Origin: Pogostemon cablin
Taxonomy: Eukaryota > Streptophyta > Magnoliopsida > Lamiales > Lamiaceae
Direction of reading: 5' to 3'
Length of the DNA: 64,000 nt
NCBI GenBank assembly: GCA_023678885.1
Contig: CM042965.1
Coordinates: 32,531,777-32,595,776, forward strand
Shown here: in pieces, positions 10,757 to 21,300 of the stretch
How the letters are laid out: each line of letters begins with the position of its first letter
Position numbering within the stretch: the first letter of the stretch is position 1
The notes under the pieces: model-generated
The model's input: only the letters and a program-made list of their open reading frames with translations
Database searches by the model: none
Told to the model about the DNA's origin: nothing
Program-made: the position numbers and the translations under genes

Positions 10757-10979
10757 CAAAGTTACACGGTTTGGATCTCCTATTACATTTTGTTGTTATA
10801 TCTCCTGTTACAAACCGTTGGATGATTGACACGTAGGATAAACTATTCTATACCCTAACAATCAACCCTAAGGGGAAAGATTGAGATTTTTCCACTCCGC
10901 ATACGTGTCACTCATCTAATACGTGTAACAGGAGATGCAACACCAAAATGTAACAGGACATCCAAGATCAAAGTTACAT
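10757..10979. repeat. Hairpin-forming inverted repeat with about 80-bp arms
   Basis: The left arm 10757-10838 and right arm 10899-10979 are inverted copies: 'caaagttacacggtttggat' faces 'atccaagatcaaagttacat'. Both arms contain two copies of a TCTCCTGTTACA-like phrase and end with GACACGTA facing TACGTGTC. The spacer is about 60 bases. No coding capacity. It could be a small foldback MITE; a clear target duplication is not evident. Confidence 0.72.
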
Positions 10980-11024
10980 GTCAAAGCAGTAGTTCAAGAT
11001 CATTTATTTATGGAATGAAAATAT

Positions 11025-11030
11025 TTTATT
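11025..11030 (-). terminator. Poly(A) signal AATAAA downstream of the viral-type TATA box
   Basis: Minus-strand AATAAA lies about 160-170 bases downstream of the TATA box at 11187-11200. Plant pararetroviruses place their poly(A) signal just downstream of the large-transcript start, at similar spacing. Inference from spacing. Confidence 0.4.
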
Positions 11031-11186
11031 ACACACTCACACTCACTAAACAAAAGGTGAAAACTCCTCTAGTTACCTATACTAGCTTCAACTGAAACAG
11101 TACTCATACAAGAAAGAAAACTAATACAACAATTTATTTTTTAGAAAACAGAAAGGAATGATTGATGTCTTCTGCTTCCTCCAACT

Positions 11187-11292
11187 CTCTATTTATATAG
11201 GTCTCGAATGCGAATATCAAATTCCAAAACCTTTCTAATCCTCTTGACATCACTTCTTACATCATTGTTCTGGCGTCACTGCTTACATCACT
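11187..11292 (-). promoter_or_regulatory. Pararetrovirus-like promoter: TATA box plus as-1-like TGACG/TGATGTAAG elements
   Basis: On the minus strand, 11245-11292 contains GATGTAAGCAGTGACG and then ATGATGTAAGAAGTGATGTC. These are tandem TGACGTAAG-type sites like the as-1 element that binds TGA-type bZIP factors. They are followed about 45 bases later by CTATATAAATAGAG (11187-11200). The arrangement and spacing match the 35S-type promoter of Caulimoviridae. Whether it is still active is unknown. Confidence 0.55.
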
Positions 11293-12094
11293 GTTTTAAT
11301 AATTATTGGAAGCTGGCTTGCATACGGCTCTTGTCCTCTTTGAAGGGTCACATGTCCTTTTGCTGTCCGAAGGGTCACCTGGCTCTTGTATACTTGAAGG
11401 GGTTTATTTCTCCACCCTTTTCATTCTGTGTAGCGCTTTCTTTGCTAAAATTAGTTCATCTTCCAATGAATCTTCAACAGCTATTCTCCTCATTTCTGGC
11501 TCAGCTTCACTCCCTTCCGAACTCAGGTTCTTTTTGGATGGAGCAGATTGAGTATACTTCATCTTTCCAGAGCCCATAATGAGCCATGTTGCAATATTTT
11601 CAATGAGTATCTTTACTTGTCGGCAACTTGTTTTCTCAAATAAGTGCACATTTTCTCTCAAATATTTCCTCAGTGAACTACGTCGTTCTCCCTTTTAAGG
11701 TGTTTAACCGAAAGGATTCATTCACATTATGAAAGTACTTGAACGAAAACTTTACATGTCCATTTCTTGGAGACAGGTATACAAATCCTATGATCTTCAC
11801 ATTAATATCTGATCCTCGAAATATGTAGAAACCAAAATTGGTTTCTTACCAGAAGACTCCTTAATATTATTTGTTTATCTAACATACGGTCTCCTTAACC
11901 TAATATAATGAAAGGCCTCGTGATTGTCTTTCCCAACTGGTTCTGGAGTCACATTTATTGGATAGAGCTCCAAAATATCTCCTCTGGACAAAGACTTATT
12001 ATTTGCCCGTGACTCGTAAACCACTTCCCTTATCCATTTTGGCAATTTTGAATTTTTTGGGAAGTTGGGTGCAATAGTGAATATGGAGGCTTGT

Positions 12095-13913
12095 TGTTAG
12101 GCGTATTTTGCGAACTCCAACTAAATCCCCAAGTGTAGAGATGTCAATTGTAATGGCAAGCATCCAGTTAAATATCGTTCCCAATGAGATAGTTAATTAT
12201 CTATTTTACTATAAATTATTATTCAACTAGAATTAATATAATAATTTTCAGGATTTGAATTTAATGATTATTATCTAAAGAATTGAAATAACTAATAGCT
12301 CAATAAATAAAAGTAAAGGAGAATAACTCGAGAGTAAAATAAGAAAGAAATAACAGCTCTAAGTTATCAGGTGTAGTGCAATTGATTTGGTTTCCTAGAC
12401 GTCCTATTGTTCATTCATGCTATTTTAATGGAAATACACCACTAATCCCTATTAACCCATCAAATATAATTCGATTTCAAGTTAATAGCATTATTCAATT
12501 AATATCAAAAGATGCATGATTAATCTTGAAACTCCTTCCTAGATACTAATACTGCAAACTTAAAGAACCTCCGGATGGCCAGTTTGACTAACATATATTC
12601 TCTTAAAGTACTACTCAATCTTACTCACTTCCTACTTGACTTCTTAATTGCATTGTTCCACTAAGAAAATCAAGTATCTTATTTACCAGCCCTTGGAATT
12701 ATTGTGTTCACGGACAAACTACTATAATCCCTAACAAATAGACAATATCAATTATGCGTGCATACAAGCTAACACAACATACCAAGCATCACGGGCAACA
12801 TCAATAGTATATTATGAAGATGTTACATACATATAAACAAAGTCTTAATCAAACAAGTAAATAAGAATGTCAATAGCATGAATTAACAACAGTTGTCTAG
12901 TTTTCCAAATCAACTACCCTAACCTTCAATCCTTAGAACAGTAAAAGTATTTAGCTCATGAGGTTACACACAACCCCCATGGCTAACAATTTCATAACAA
13001 AAATCAATAAAGGAAAAGATAAAGAGAAATACAAAACTCTAGTGTCACGTGGTTTACGTTCTTTCTCTGTCTCTCTGATTGGATTAATTCTCTCAACTTC
13101 ACTTGAATCTTTCTCCGGACCGATGGAATGAATGGATGGATGATCTGATGTGTGTTGGTGGATGGATGGATGGTGAGTGAATATAATTCACGATGTGTTA
13201 AGTTGGTGAATGATCGGTCCCTCTCTCTAGGTGTTCTGATCCCCCTTTTATATCTTGGGCCACAAAACTGACTCCCTTGACCTATTTTCCACGTTTTCAC
13301 ACACTGGAGGTGAAAATCTTGATTTTTGGCCCAAAATAACCCAACACGAGTTGGGATGCCCAACTCAAGTTGGCAACACGACTCGTGTTGCCTTGAAATG
13401 CAACTCGTGTAGACCCAACACGAGTCGTGTTGGTAAACCATGTACCCGCCTGTCAAGTCGTGTCGCGGTGCTCTGAAATTGGATTTCCTCTGGACACCAA
13501 CACGAGTCGCGTTGCAAGTGGTGTAATGACTTGCCAACTCGTGTTGGCTCTCTGGACAAATTTCGTGCGACCCTGCCTCACATGACTCTCCACACGACTT
13601 GGTTCAGACGCAATACGACTCGTGTTGCAAGTCGTGTTGCTTCATGACAAGTCGTGTTGCACCATTTTCATTCTGATCATCTACGACACTCAACCATGCA
13701 ACTCGAGTAAGCCCTTTTGTACTCGTTTCTTGTCCGTCTTCGGTTCTGCTTTATTTTAACCTGTTTTAACCTTCAAAACTCAACAAAACACCTTAGTAGT
13801 ACCATAATCATGCAAAATATGTAAACCATGCAATTCCACACAAATATATGGCCTTATTCTAATAAAAACAGTGTATTGTGAGACCTAAAATACTTAAATT
13901 TCCATTCTCATCA
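12095..13913 (-). repeat. Solo LTR of a Gypsy-type retrotransposon
   Basis: A 1,819-bp sequence with termini TGATGAGAATGG...CGCCTAACA (minus-strand orientation), flanked by a perfect 5-bp duplication CTTGT (12090-12094 and 13914-13918). No internal region or second LTR is adjacent, so it is a solo LTR left by LTR-LTR recombination. TATA-like TATAAAAGG lies on the minus strand at about 13244-13253. Upstream of it, 13339-13680 is an array of CACGAGTCGTG-type palindromes. CCATCCATCC-type leader repeats follow the TATA box at 13128-13172. Confidence 0.92.
13339..13680. repeat. U3 palindrome array (AACACGAGTCGTGTTG word)
   Basis: At least ten full or half copies of a near-palindrome built on ACACGA(G/C)TCGTGT lie within about 340 bases, irregularly spaced and on both strands. 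They sit immediately upstream of the LTR TATA box. Confidence 0.85.
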
Positions 13914-14935
13914 CTTGTGCCCAAAGTCAAACAATTGCTTCAAGTCTTCTAGATGCGAATCCTACCTCATCTAGATTTTGGGGTATTATATATCCGAAAT
14001 TTCTATGGAATGATCACTTGCCTTGTGTTTATTTTCTCCTAATTTTCGTGATATACTTGCCAATGAAGAAAACCAGCTTCGTTAATGTCAGTCTTAGTGT
14101 TCCCTGTCGTCGGCATATAACTGATCCCTCCCTCATTTTTCCCTAAGGTGCTGGGTTGACTCGATGACTCGAAATGTGACTTCGGAGTCTCAATTTTTTC
14201 TTGGACCAGTTCTTCCGTGGGAAGTTCCAATTCAGAAGTCATGCTAGGGGGTATTTGAATCCCCTACTTCGGGTTTTTGAATATACTCCTTTTATCAATT
14301 ACTATCGAATGCCAGAAGGATTGACACTCGTAAAATCTCCAAAATGATCTGTATTACTACAGATACATGCTCGTAATAGATTGGGAACTTTATTCCAATC
14401 AACTCGTTGTAATTTTCCGGCAACCTTTGTGTTGATTTCCAGATACTCGTAGTCCTTCAGAAGCATTTCAAGGTGCTCCCTCATGTATCTCAAAATGGGA
14501 GAAATTATCACAAATGGTCCTCTAAGCATTACAAAATCCACAAATGGTCCTGTATCTTTTAAAATTTTTAATTTTAGTTATTTTTAATCCAATTTTAGTC
14601 ATTTGTTATCAATTTTAGTCTAATTTCTTTAAATTTTTTCAAAAAATTTATCGGAAGTCCATCAGTTTTTCAATTTTAGTTCATTTGTGGCGCACTCATT
14701 TCAGCAAGATCCTATGTGGTAACACACATCTGGTAAAGTTTGAAAAAATTAAAAGAAATTGGACTAAAATTGATAACAAATGACTAAAATTTGATTAAAA
14801 ATGACTAAAATTGAAAATTTCAAAAGATATAGGATCATTTGTGGATTTAGTAATACTTAGGGGATCTTATGATAATTTCTCCTCAAAATGGTCAGGACAG
14901 AGTCTATATCAACTCCCTCCATCTCTTGTTAAGGA
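13914..14935 (-). pseudogene. Decayed minus-strand coding relic (proximal half), interrupted by a MITE
   Basis: Removing the MITE at 14499-14881 joins the minus-strand text upstream of it to the frame 14302-14490 (YMREHLEMLLKDYEYLEINT, then VDWNKVPNLLRACICSN). A second frame at 14039-14242 begins MTSELELPTEELVQEKIETP and is Ser/Glu/Pro rich, like a disordered linker. These continue, across the solo LTR at 12095-13913, into the fragments at 11003-12094. I do not recognise the family; a pararetroviral ORF upstream of the 35S-like promoter is the best guess. Stops and frame changes show it is dead. Confidence 0.4.
14499..14881. mobile_element. MITE with 12-bp terminal inverted repeats and 8-10-bp target duplication
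   Basis: The termini GAGAAATTATCA and TGATAATTTCTC are exact inverted repeats. The flanks CTCAAAATGG (14489-14498 and 14882-14891) are identical; because the terminal G/C can be assigned to either side, the duplication is 8-10 bp. Inverted similarity extends inward (ATCCACAAATGGTCCT faces AGGATCATTTGTGGAT). The duplication length fits a hAT- or Mutator-type element. No coding capacity. It lies in the relic ORF. Confidence 0.88.
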
Positions 14936-15234
14936 ATCTGTCAAAATATTTTCAACAGATTTAATAATGATAATTTTAAAATCATAATATTAACAATCAG
15001 CGTACCGTCTTAAAAGTCTAGCCAATCCAATTTAGATTCAATTTTATGTTTTAAAAAAGCTTTGACACTAGTATTATCAATTTTGAGAGTGATTTTTTTT
15101 CGCAAAAAGAAATAACAGCTATTTTTAACGTCTATCGAACTGCAAAGAACTTCTTCTCATTGATATGTCATTTCTTTGCTTCATTGTCAACAATGAGCCC
15201 AATGTAATATCTGCATGACACTTCTCCTTCTAAT
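14936..15234. other. Intergenic AT-rich stretch
   Basis: I see no gene or element boundary here. Confidence 0.5.
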
Positions 15235-15428
15235 GTGCACTCAGTAATTTCGTTGGTATTTTATATAATGATTTCGTTGGTAAATAATAATGGATAATAT
15301 TCTATTGGTAAAAACATTATGAATTAATTGACATTCCGTTGTTAAAAGACAAATGTAATTTTAGTAGGCAAAACGGATTGAATTCTGTTAATAAATTTCA
15401 TTGTTAAAAATGAGTTTTTTTTGTAGTG
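15235..15428 (-). mobile_element. CACTA-type transposon terminus with subterminal repeats
   Basis: The right end reads CACTACAAAAAAAA on the minus strand, ending at 15428, a typical plant CACTA terminus. Inside it are degenerate copies of the TACCAACGGAAT / ATTCCGTTGGTA subterminal word. Only one end is recognised, so this is a fragment or a solo end. Confidence 0.65.
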
Positions 15429-16379
15429 TCAAGATCAAGACTTGGATCTTGTACGTGATTGATGATAAGATTGTTTTATGTTTTCTTAATTAATTATCTT
15501 ACTCCCTTCATTTCAACTTCAACTTCACATTTAATATTTGTAGAGATATCCATAAAAGTCATTTTTTTTACTAGCTTTTAAGATTAAATAATATATAAAT
15601 TGTATATTATGTTATATGTGTTGGGATGACAAATTTTGAAATTAAAATAGAATTGTTAAGTGTAATTTCCTGAAAATATGAACTTGAGTTCAAATTTAAA
15701 AAATAATAATAATAATTAAAAAAAATGTAAAATTTAAATTAAAAAGGAGGAAACATAACCTTTTAAGTTTCAACTATCCTACCAATTATCCTACCAACGA
15801 AAAAAACTATCCTACCAATTAGTTATGAAATAATTCAATTTAATTAAGAGTGAGTCTCTGGGCACACGGATTTAGATTCGTGTCCCTTTACAATTTTTGT
15901 GTCCCTTTACGATTTAAACTCCCTAGCAATATATATATTTAAATAGAATAAGGAGGGAAAGGGTTGTGTTCACATGAGACACGGATCGTGTCCACGAAGG
16001 CGCAGAAGTTTTTACCTTTAATTATTAGTATCACTTTTTATTATTTATAAATCACTTTTATTTCTCACTATTTTTTACCAATACTCAAATAAGTAATGCC
16101 TAGAGAATTTGATTAGATTGATTTTTTTTTATTTGGCATTACTCTCTAAATTAACTATAATAATATAATTATTGGACAACACTTTGTCTTAATCACTTTT
16201 ACAGTATTTCTCACTAATTTTCCCCGATACTTAAAATAAGTAATTCCTAGAGAATTTTGTTTAATTTTATTTAATTTTTAATTTTCTTTTTTTTTCATTA
16301 CTCTCTAAATTTAACTATAATTATTGTACAACACTTGAGTAACACCGTCTCACGTGAAACTTCTTTACGTTTTTTCAAA
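15429..16379. other. AT-rich intergenic sequence, no gene seen
   Basis: Contains A/T homopolymers and two diverged copies of a 'cactttta...ttctcacta...agtaatgcctagagaatttg' phrase (about 16030-16110 and 16190-16260), suggesting a decayed tandem repeat. No coding signal. Confidence 0.5.
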
Positions 16380-16642
16380 CAGTTATCACACAGAAAAACT
16401 ATTTTTTTACCAACGGAATATTCCGTTGGTAAAAGCTTAGTTTTATTGTTAAATTGGTTTACCAACGTATTAGCAACGGAATCCGTTGGTAAATTTCCGT
16501 TGTTAAAGTGGTGGTTGGTAAATTTTTAACAACGAAAAATCGATTTCGATGGTAAATAATTTCGTTGGTAATCCATTGGTAATTACTAAAGGATTGAATT
16601 CCGTTGGTAAATTTCGTTGCTAAAAAATATTTTTTTGTAGTG
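16380..16642 (-). mobile_element. Second CACTA-type terminus with clear subterminal repeats
   Basis: The minus strand begins CACTACAAAAAAATA at 16642. The next 240 bases carry many copies, in both orientations, of TACCAACGGA / TCCGTTGGTA (for example around 16412-16437 and 16470-16500). Same family as 15235-15428 and in the same orientation. No transposase found nearby. Confidence 0.72.
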
Positions 16643-16665
16643 TCACTTTTCATTAAAGATTATTA

Positions 16666-16920
16666 CTCCCTCCGTCCTATTTATACGTACATATTTTTTC
16701 ATTTTAGTCCGTCCCAATACAATGTGTGCATTTCCTTTTTGGTAAAAGAACCCCACACAAAGTAATTATTTCTCTATCTTTGGACCCACACATTACACTA
16801 ATACACCTATCCACTTTACATTAAATTATTATTCCTTTCACCTCACAATATATTAAAATATTGTATATCTTAATCTACGTGCAAAAAACAAACGCGTATG
16901 TTTCAACGGGACGAAGGGAG
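16666..16920. mobile_element. Stowaway-type (Mariner) MITE
   Basis: The termini CTCCCTCCGTCC and GGGACGAAGGGAG are Stowaway inverted repeats, flanked by the TA dinucleotide on both sides (16664-16665 and 16921-16922). 255 bp, non-coding. Confidence 0.92.
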
Positions 16921-17166
16921 TACTTTTTATTATAATGGGTTAATTGACAAAAAAACTATGAACTTTACTTCTATTATAAATTAATCTCCGTCTTTGAGAA
17001 ATTACAACAAAAGAACATCATCTTTAATTATTATTGCAAAACGCACTCAATTTGTAACTAAAAGTGATTTTTTTAAAGAAAATACTTAAATGTGTTCTTT
17101 TTTGCAATTTCTCAAAGGTAGATTAATTGACCATTAAAAAAATATTATGATTTGATATTTATATTA

Positions 17167-17957
17167 GGGTTAATTGCAATAAAATACATGATCTTTACTC
17201 TTTTTTTAATTTAATCACGAACTATTTTTTTATCAAAAAATTACACGATCTTCTCATTTTTTGTCAATTTAATCACAAACTTTTCTTTTATCAATTAAAT
17301 ACACGACCTTAATATATTTTCTTAATTTAATCACAATTTATTTTCAATTAATTTTTTTGTAATTTAATCACGTCTTCTATTAGTTAAATACATTACTATT
17401 AATATAATGAATAAAAATCAATACACATTAAATATATTCAAAATTTAAAATATAATAATGTCTAAATTATATTTAAAATATAAAAGATTTATAAATGCGT
17501 AATAAATTGTTCTATCCCATTTTTGTTGAAAAAAAATTGGTTAATTTTTTTATTAAAAAAAATCATATTAATTTTTGTCAGTCGTGCCATTTTTTTTTCT
17601 TCAAAAACATACGTAATAATCACCCCTATTTTCTTGTCACGGAAAAAAAATTGTTTATAAAATTATAATATTTAATATTTAATTTATACATTTTATTTTA
17701 AATATTTAGTATTGTATATTATTATTAACTAATCAAGATTGTCATATATTTTATTAACAAAATAAATAGTAATTAAAAGAATAAAAATTAAAATTCATGA
17801 TTAAATTGAGATGACACAAAAGGTTGTGTATTTAATTAATAAAAATAAAAATTCATGATTAAATTAAAAAAAATAAGAGAAAGTCATGTATTTTTTTACT
17901 AAAAAAATAGTTGGTGATTAAATTGAAAAAATAAGAAAAGATCAGCACAATTAACCC
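17167..17957. mobile_element. Mutator-type foldback MITE with a perfect 9-bp target duplication
   Basis: The arms are inverted copies: GGGTTAATTG at 17167 faces CAATTAACCC ending at 17957. Inside both arms the same 'tttaatttaatcac' and 'aaatacacgacc' phrases recur in inverted order. The flanks TTTATATTA at 17158-17166 and 17958-17966 are identical. A nine-base duplication is the hallmark of Mutator superfamily transposition. 791 bp, AT-rich, non-coding. Confidence 0.9.
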
Positions 17958-18003
17958 TTTATATTATAAATTATTCATAAGACAATTCACTACAGAACTA
18001 TCA

Positions 18004-18344
18004 TTTCTCATAAATCCAAATATCTTTATTTTTATTATCAGAATATACTCCCGATAGATCGATGTACATCTCCATAATCACAATTGTTTTGCTTAAATTT
18101 ATCATCGACTGTAAAAAACTCAAACGTCATTAGTACAAAGATTCTATAAATGCAAAAAGGACATCACTTCAAGAAGGGGAAAAGACAATCTACAAAAGAA
18201 TTGCAGGAAGAATAGCTACAAAAAATATTGCAAAAGAAAACTATACACACGAGCACCATAAAAATCTGAGGAAATCCAAAAAAAAAAATTAGAATATGTG
18301 TTTGTGTATGATTTTTTACATTTTAAAGTGAAATTTCTAATACC
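18004..18344 (-). other. 3' flank / probable 3' UTR of the CSI1-like gene
   Basis: Immediately after the CSI1 stop (minus-strand direction). A-rich on the plus strand, with no frame and no clear canonical AATAAA. Transcript end not determinable. Confidence 0.4.
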
Positions 18345-21300
18345 TCAGGGCAGCTGCTCCTTGTTAGACCACTGGAATTCTATTTCCAAATTTCTCGAAG
18401 GCCCACTTTTGCTTTCGGGAAGCAGTGTATACTCACCAGAAACAGCACCGAGCATCACAACGCGATCAATTTGTATAGTAACCTTTCCAAATGAGCTCTA
18501 CATTAAAGCAAGAAAGTGATTAGAGTAGGTATAAGAAATGAGTTAATACATTAATTCATTAAAACACCTTCAGCTCATTTGTACCTTCCCCATTTTGCTC
18601 TTATTCTTGCATGAAATATGAAGTTTCTGGCCTTTGGGAGGACTTTCAAACGACCACGAGAAGCTCTCATCCCACTCAGGATTAGGTCCAGTGGATACAA
18701 CCTAAAAGGAAAAGATTTTTGCATTAGTTAATAGAACTAACAAGCCTTAAATAAACAAACTTAGAGATGAGTAAATTTTGCTCAACTTCAAGAATTCTGT
18801 GCAAGGAATGAGATAGAGGTGAAGTTAGGTGTTGCTCGGTAGGTTTTAATTCATTTAAAAATGTAAAACTTTTATAGAGTATGATATAATTAATAGATTG
18901 GAGCTAGGCAATTTAGATAATATAGTACATTATAACCATTTTTGTCCCTCTCTGCTCATTCATTTTTTAGTTAATTAAAGTTTTCTGTTTTTCATTAAAG
19001 AGATAAAAAGGAATGAATGGAGTCACTTAACTTATGACCTCCAATTTTTTGTTGGTTTAACTAATAAACCACATTTAACTCTTAAATATCTTTTGTCAAG
19101 AGGGCATTATAGAAGCTACAAATTTTCATACCTTGGTTTGCCGAGGGGGTGTATTTCCAAGAGTGAGCTTGCAATATACACTAGGGTTCCCAACAGATTG
19201 CCTCATATTGTTCCCTTGCTTAATTATCACAACTAGGGTACCGGGCAAACACTGCAGTAAGAATTCAGCTTTCTCCTGAAACCGTGGTGGCCCTGATTGA
19301 ATCAAGTACTGTAAAAGGGGTATTGCATCGGCAGCAGCAATAGACTGTGCTCGAGAAACTTCAGCCGGACAAGCCGACCAGGCTTGCCGAAGAAAAAACA
19401 GTGCATCCAAGGCTGCTTCTTGAGTTGCCTCCGATCCTATCTTAAGAGAGGTAACCAGATGAGGAATACTTAATGTTGCAGGCTCTGAGGATCTGAGACG
19501 TGGAAAGTTGCCAAATAATGCATTCAGAGCCTTCAGGTACTCTTCATTTACCATACCAGTTGCCCACAAGTCTTTCTCAATAGCAGCTGCAAGAGATATA
19601 GATATTTTAACTTATTGAGTATTATCATAGATTCATCAAAACAAGCAAGAAGGCATGATGAATTGTTTACCTGTTATTGCTCTCACAGTTTCACTTGAAG
19701 CATATTCTTGAATGGTGTTGTTAGAGAAAAGAAGTTTAACAAACATTGCTGCCTGTATTGATGTTTCAGGGTCACTAGAACCGATCAGGTCGAGCACGAC
19801 TTGAACACCACCAGCTTCTGCAACAGCCCTTTTGTTTGATCGGCTGTACATTACAAGGTTCTGTAAAGCACATATAGCTACTACTTTCATTTCTTCTGTA
19901 GGTTGATCTTCAAGCAAATTCACTAATGCCCTACAGGCTGAAACAGCATCTGATGTTCTAGCAAGAGCCTCATTCTGGAAAAGGTCACCTAGAGCAAGGG
20001 TTGCCAGTAACCTTGCCTGTTGACCTTGTGTTTGAGGATCCAAAAGGTATTGGGACAAGGGCAAAATTGCCAATTTGGTTGCTTTAGAATCCCTGATCTT
20101 CACGTTGTTCAGCAACACCTCCAGTAGTCTCGCAGCTGTTTCTTCACACTGATGACTTCTGAGAAGGTCAAGAAGTGCCTCGATAGCTCCACTTTCAGCC
20201 ATCGCTTCGGAACTGGTAGAGTCATCACTCTCCAACACCAGAAGAGCATTCAAAGCACCCACAACTGTGCCCTCTGATCCAGATCGGAGCAATCTAACCA
20301 AAACTGCGACGGGTACTTCCAAATAGAACTCAGAACTGAACTGCAGAATACTAGACAAAACAGAAGCAGCAAACTCCCACAAAGCATGAGGAAGTAAAGG
20401 ATCTGCTTGTAGTATGATATTTGATAGCTGGCTCACCCCACCCTCCTTTGCAATTTCATTAGGCCATAGTACCGCAACATTGACTAGAGCCCGCACAGCT
20501 CTCTGTTGCAAAATTGGAATGCCGGAACCAAGAATGCGTACCAATGGTCCAATCACCTGCTGTATCAGTGGGTCCCGCTGAAGATGCTCTTCCGAAAGCA
20601 GGTGCGACAGAAGTTCAGCTGCCAACTGTTGCACAGCTGAAGCTGGAGAGTCAAGCAAAGGTAAAAGGGGCTCTATAGCTTGCTGTGGTGTAAGATTATA
20701 ATCAGCACGACACTGTGGATGCTCTAAGATATTCACAAGAACCTGCAATGCACTGTGTTGCCCATCAGGCCCAAACTCCGATTTTGTCAGCAGCTGGAAG
20801 AGAGGCTCGACCACTTTTGCAGCTGATGGACCTTTCGCAATGGTTGCATTGTTCGTCAGAATTCTGAGTAATTCAGCAAATGCAGCACAGAGGAAATCAG
20901 GAGCTTCATGAAGTATGTCAAGCACACTCTCTATCACTCCAGCTTTCACCATTTCTATCTTGCACGCAGGTCTATCTTTACCTAACTTAACAAGAGCTCT
21001 CGATATAGCCTCATGGAGCAAATAGTTCTGACCATAGAGAAGGCCTACAAAAGGGATGACGGCACCATGTGCGGCAACAAGTTCCGCCAGCTGTTCATCA
21101 TCCAGGAGTTTATCTAATGCTCGGACAACAGAACAATGTGCTGGACTATACTCAGTAACAAGAAAAGAAACTAATGGCTCGACACACCGAGCTGCAGCTA
21201 GAGTAGATCTAATTCTTGTGTTGCAAAAAAGTACAGAGCACAATTCAGCAGCATCCCCCTTCAGCTCCATTGAGTAATTTGATGAAAGAATCCTGGATAG

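Larger units (their letters stand above)
11003..12094 (-). pseudogene. Decayed minus-strand coding relic with viral-type promoter, possible endogenous pararetrovirus (distal half)
   Basis: Short open pieces in different frames suggest an old ORF read leftward: WIREVVYESRANNKSLSRG near 12040, then HEAFHYIRLRRPYV, then IIGFVYLSPRNGHVKFSF near 11780, then an acidic/serine stretch near 11500. I do not recognise the protein family with certainty. The stretch leads into a cassette at 11025-11292 with duplicated TGA-C/T-GTAAG elements, a TATA box and a downstream AATAAA, spaced as in Caulimoviridae genomes, where the ORF before the large-transcript promoter is the last one. That makes an endogenous pararetrovirus relic the leading guess. 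It is split from 13914-14935 by a solo LTR. Many stops; not functional. Confidence 0.45.

Noticed and set aside
10591..10836. 81-codon plus-strand frame
   Set aside because: No motif; it runs into the inverted repeat at 10757 and has no promoter or splice support.
11208..11579. 123-codon plus-strand frame
   Set aside because: Antisense to the relic and its promoter elements; no motif.
13339..13680. Repeated short palindromes considered as a CRISPR-like array
   Set aside because: Irregular spacing, no unique spacers of constant length, both orientations, and inside a plant LTR with a TATA box. It is a U3 repeat array.
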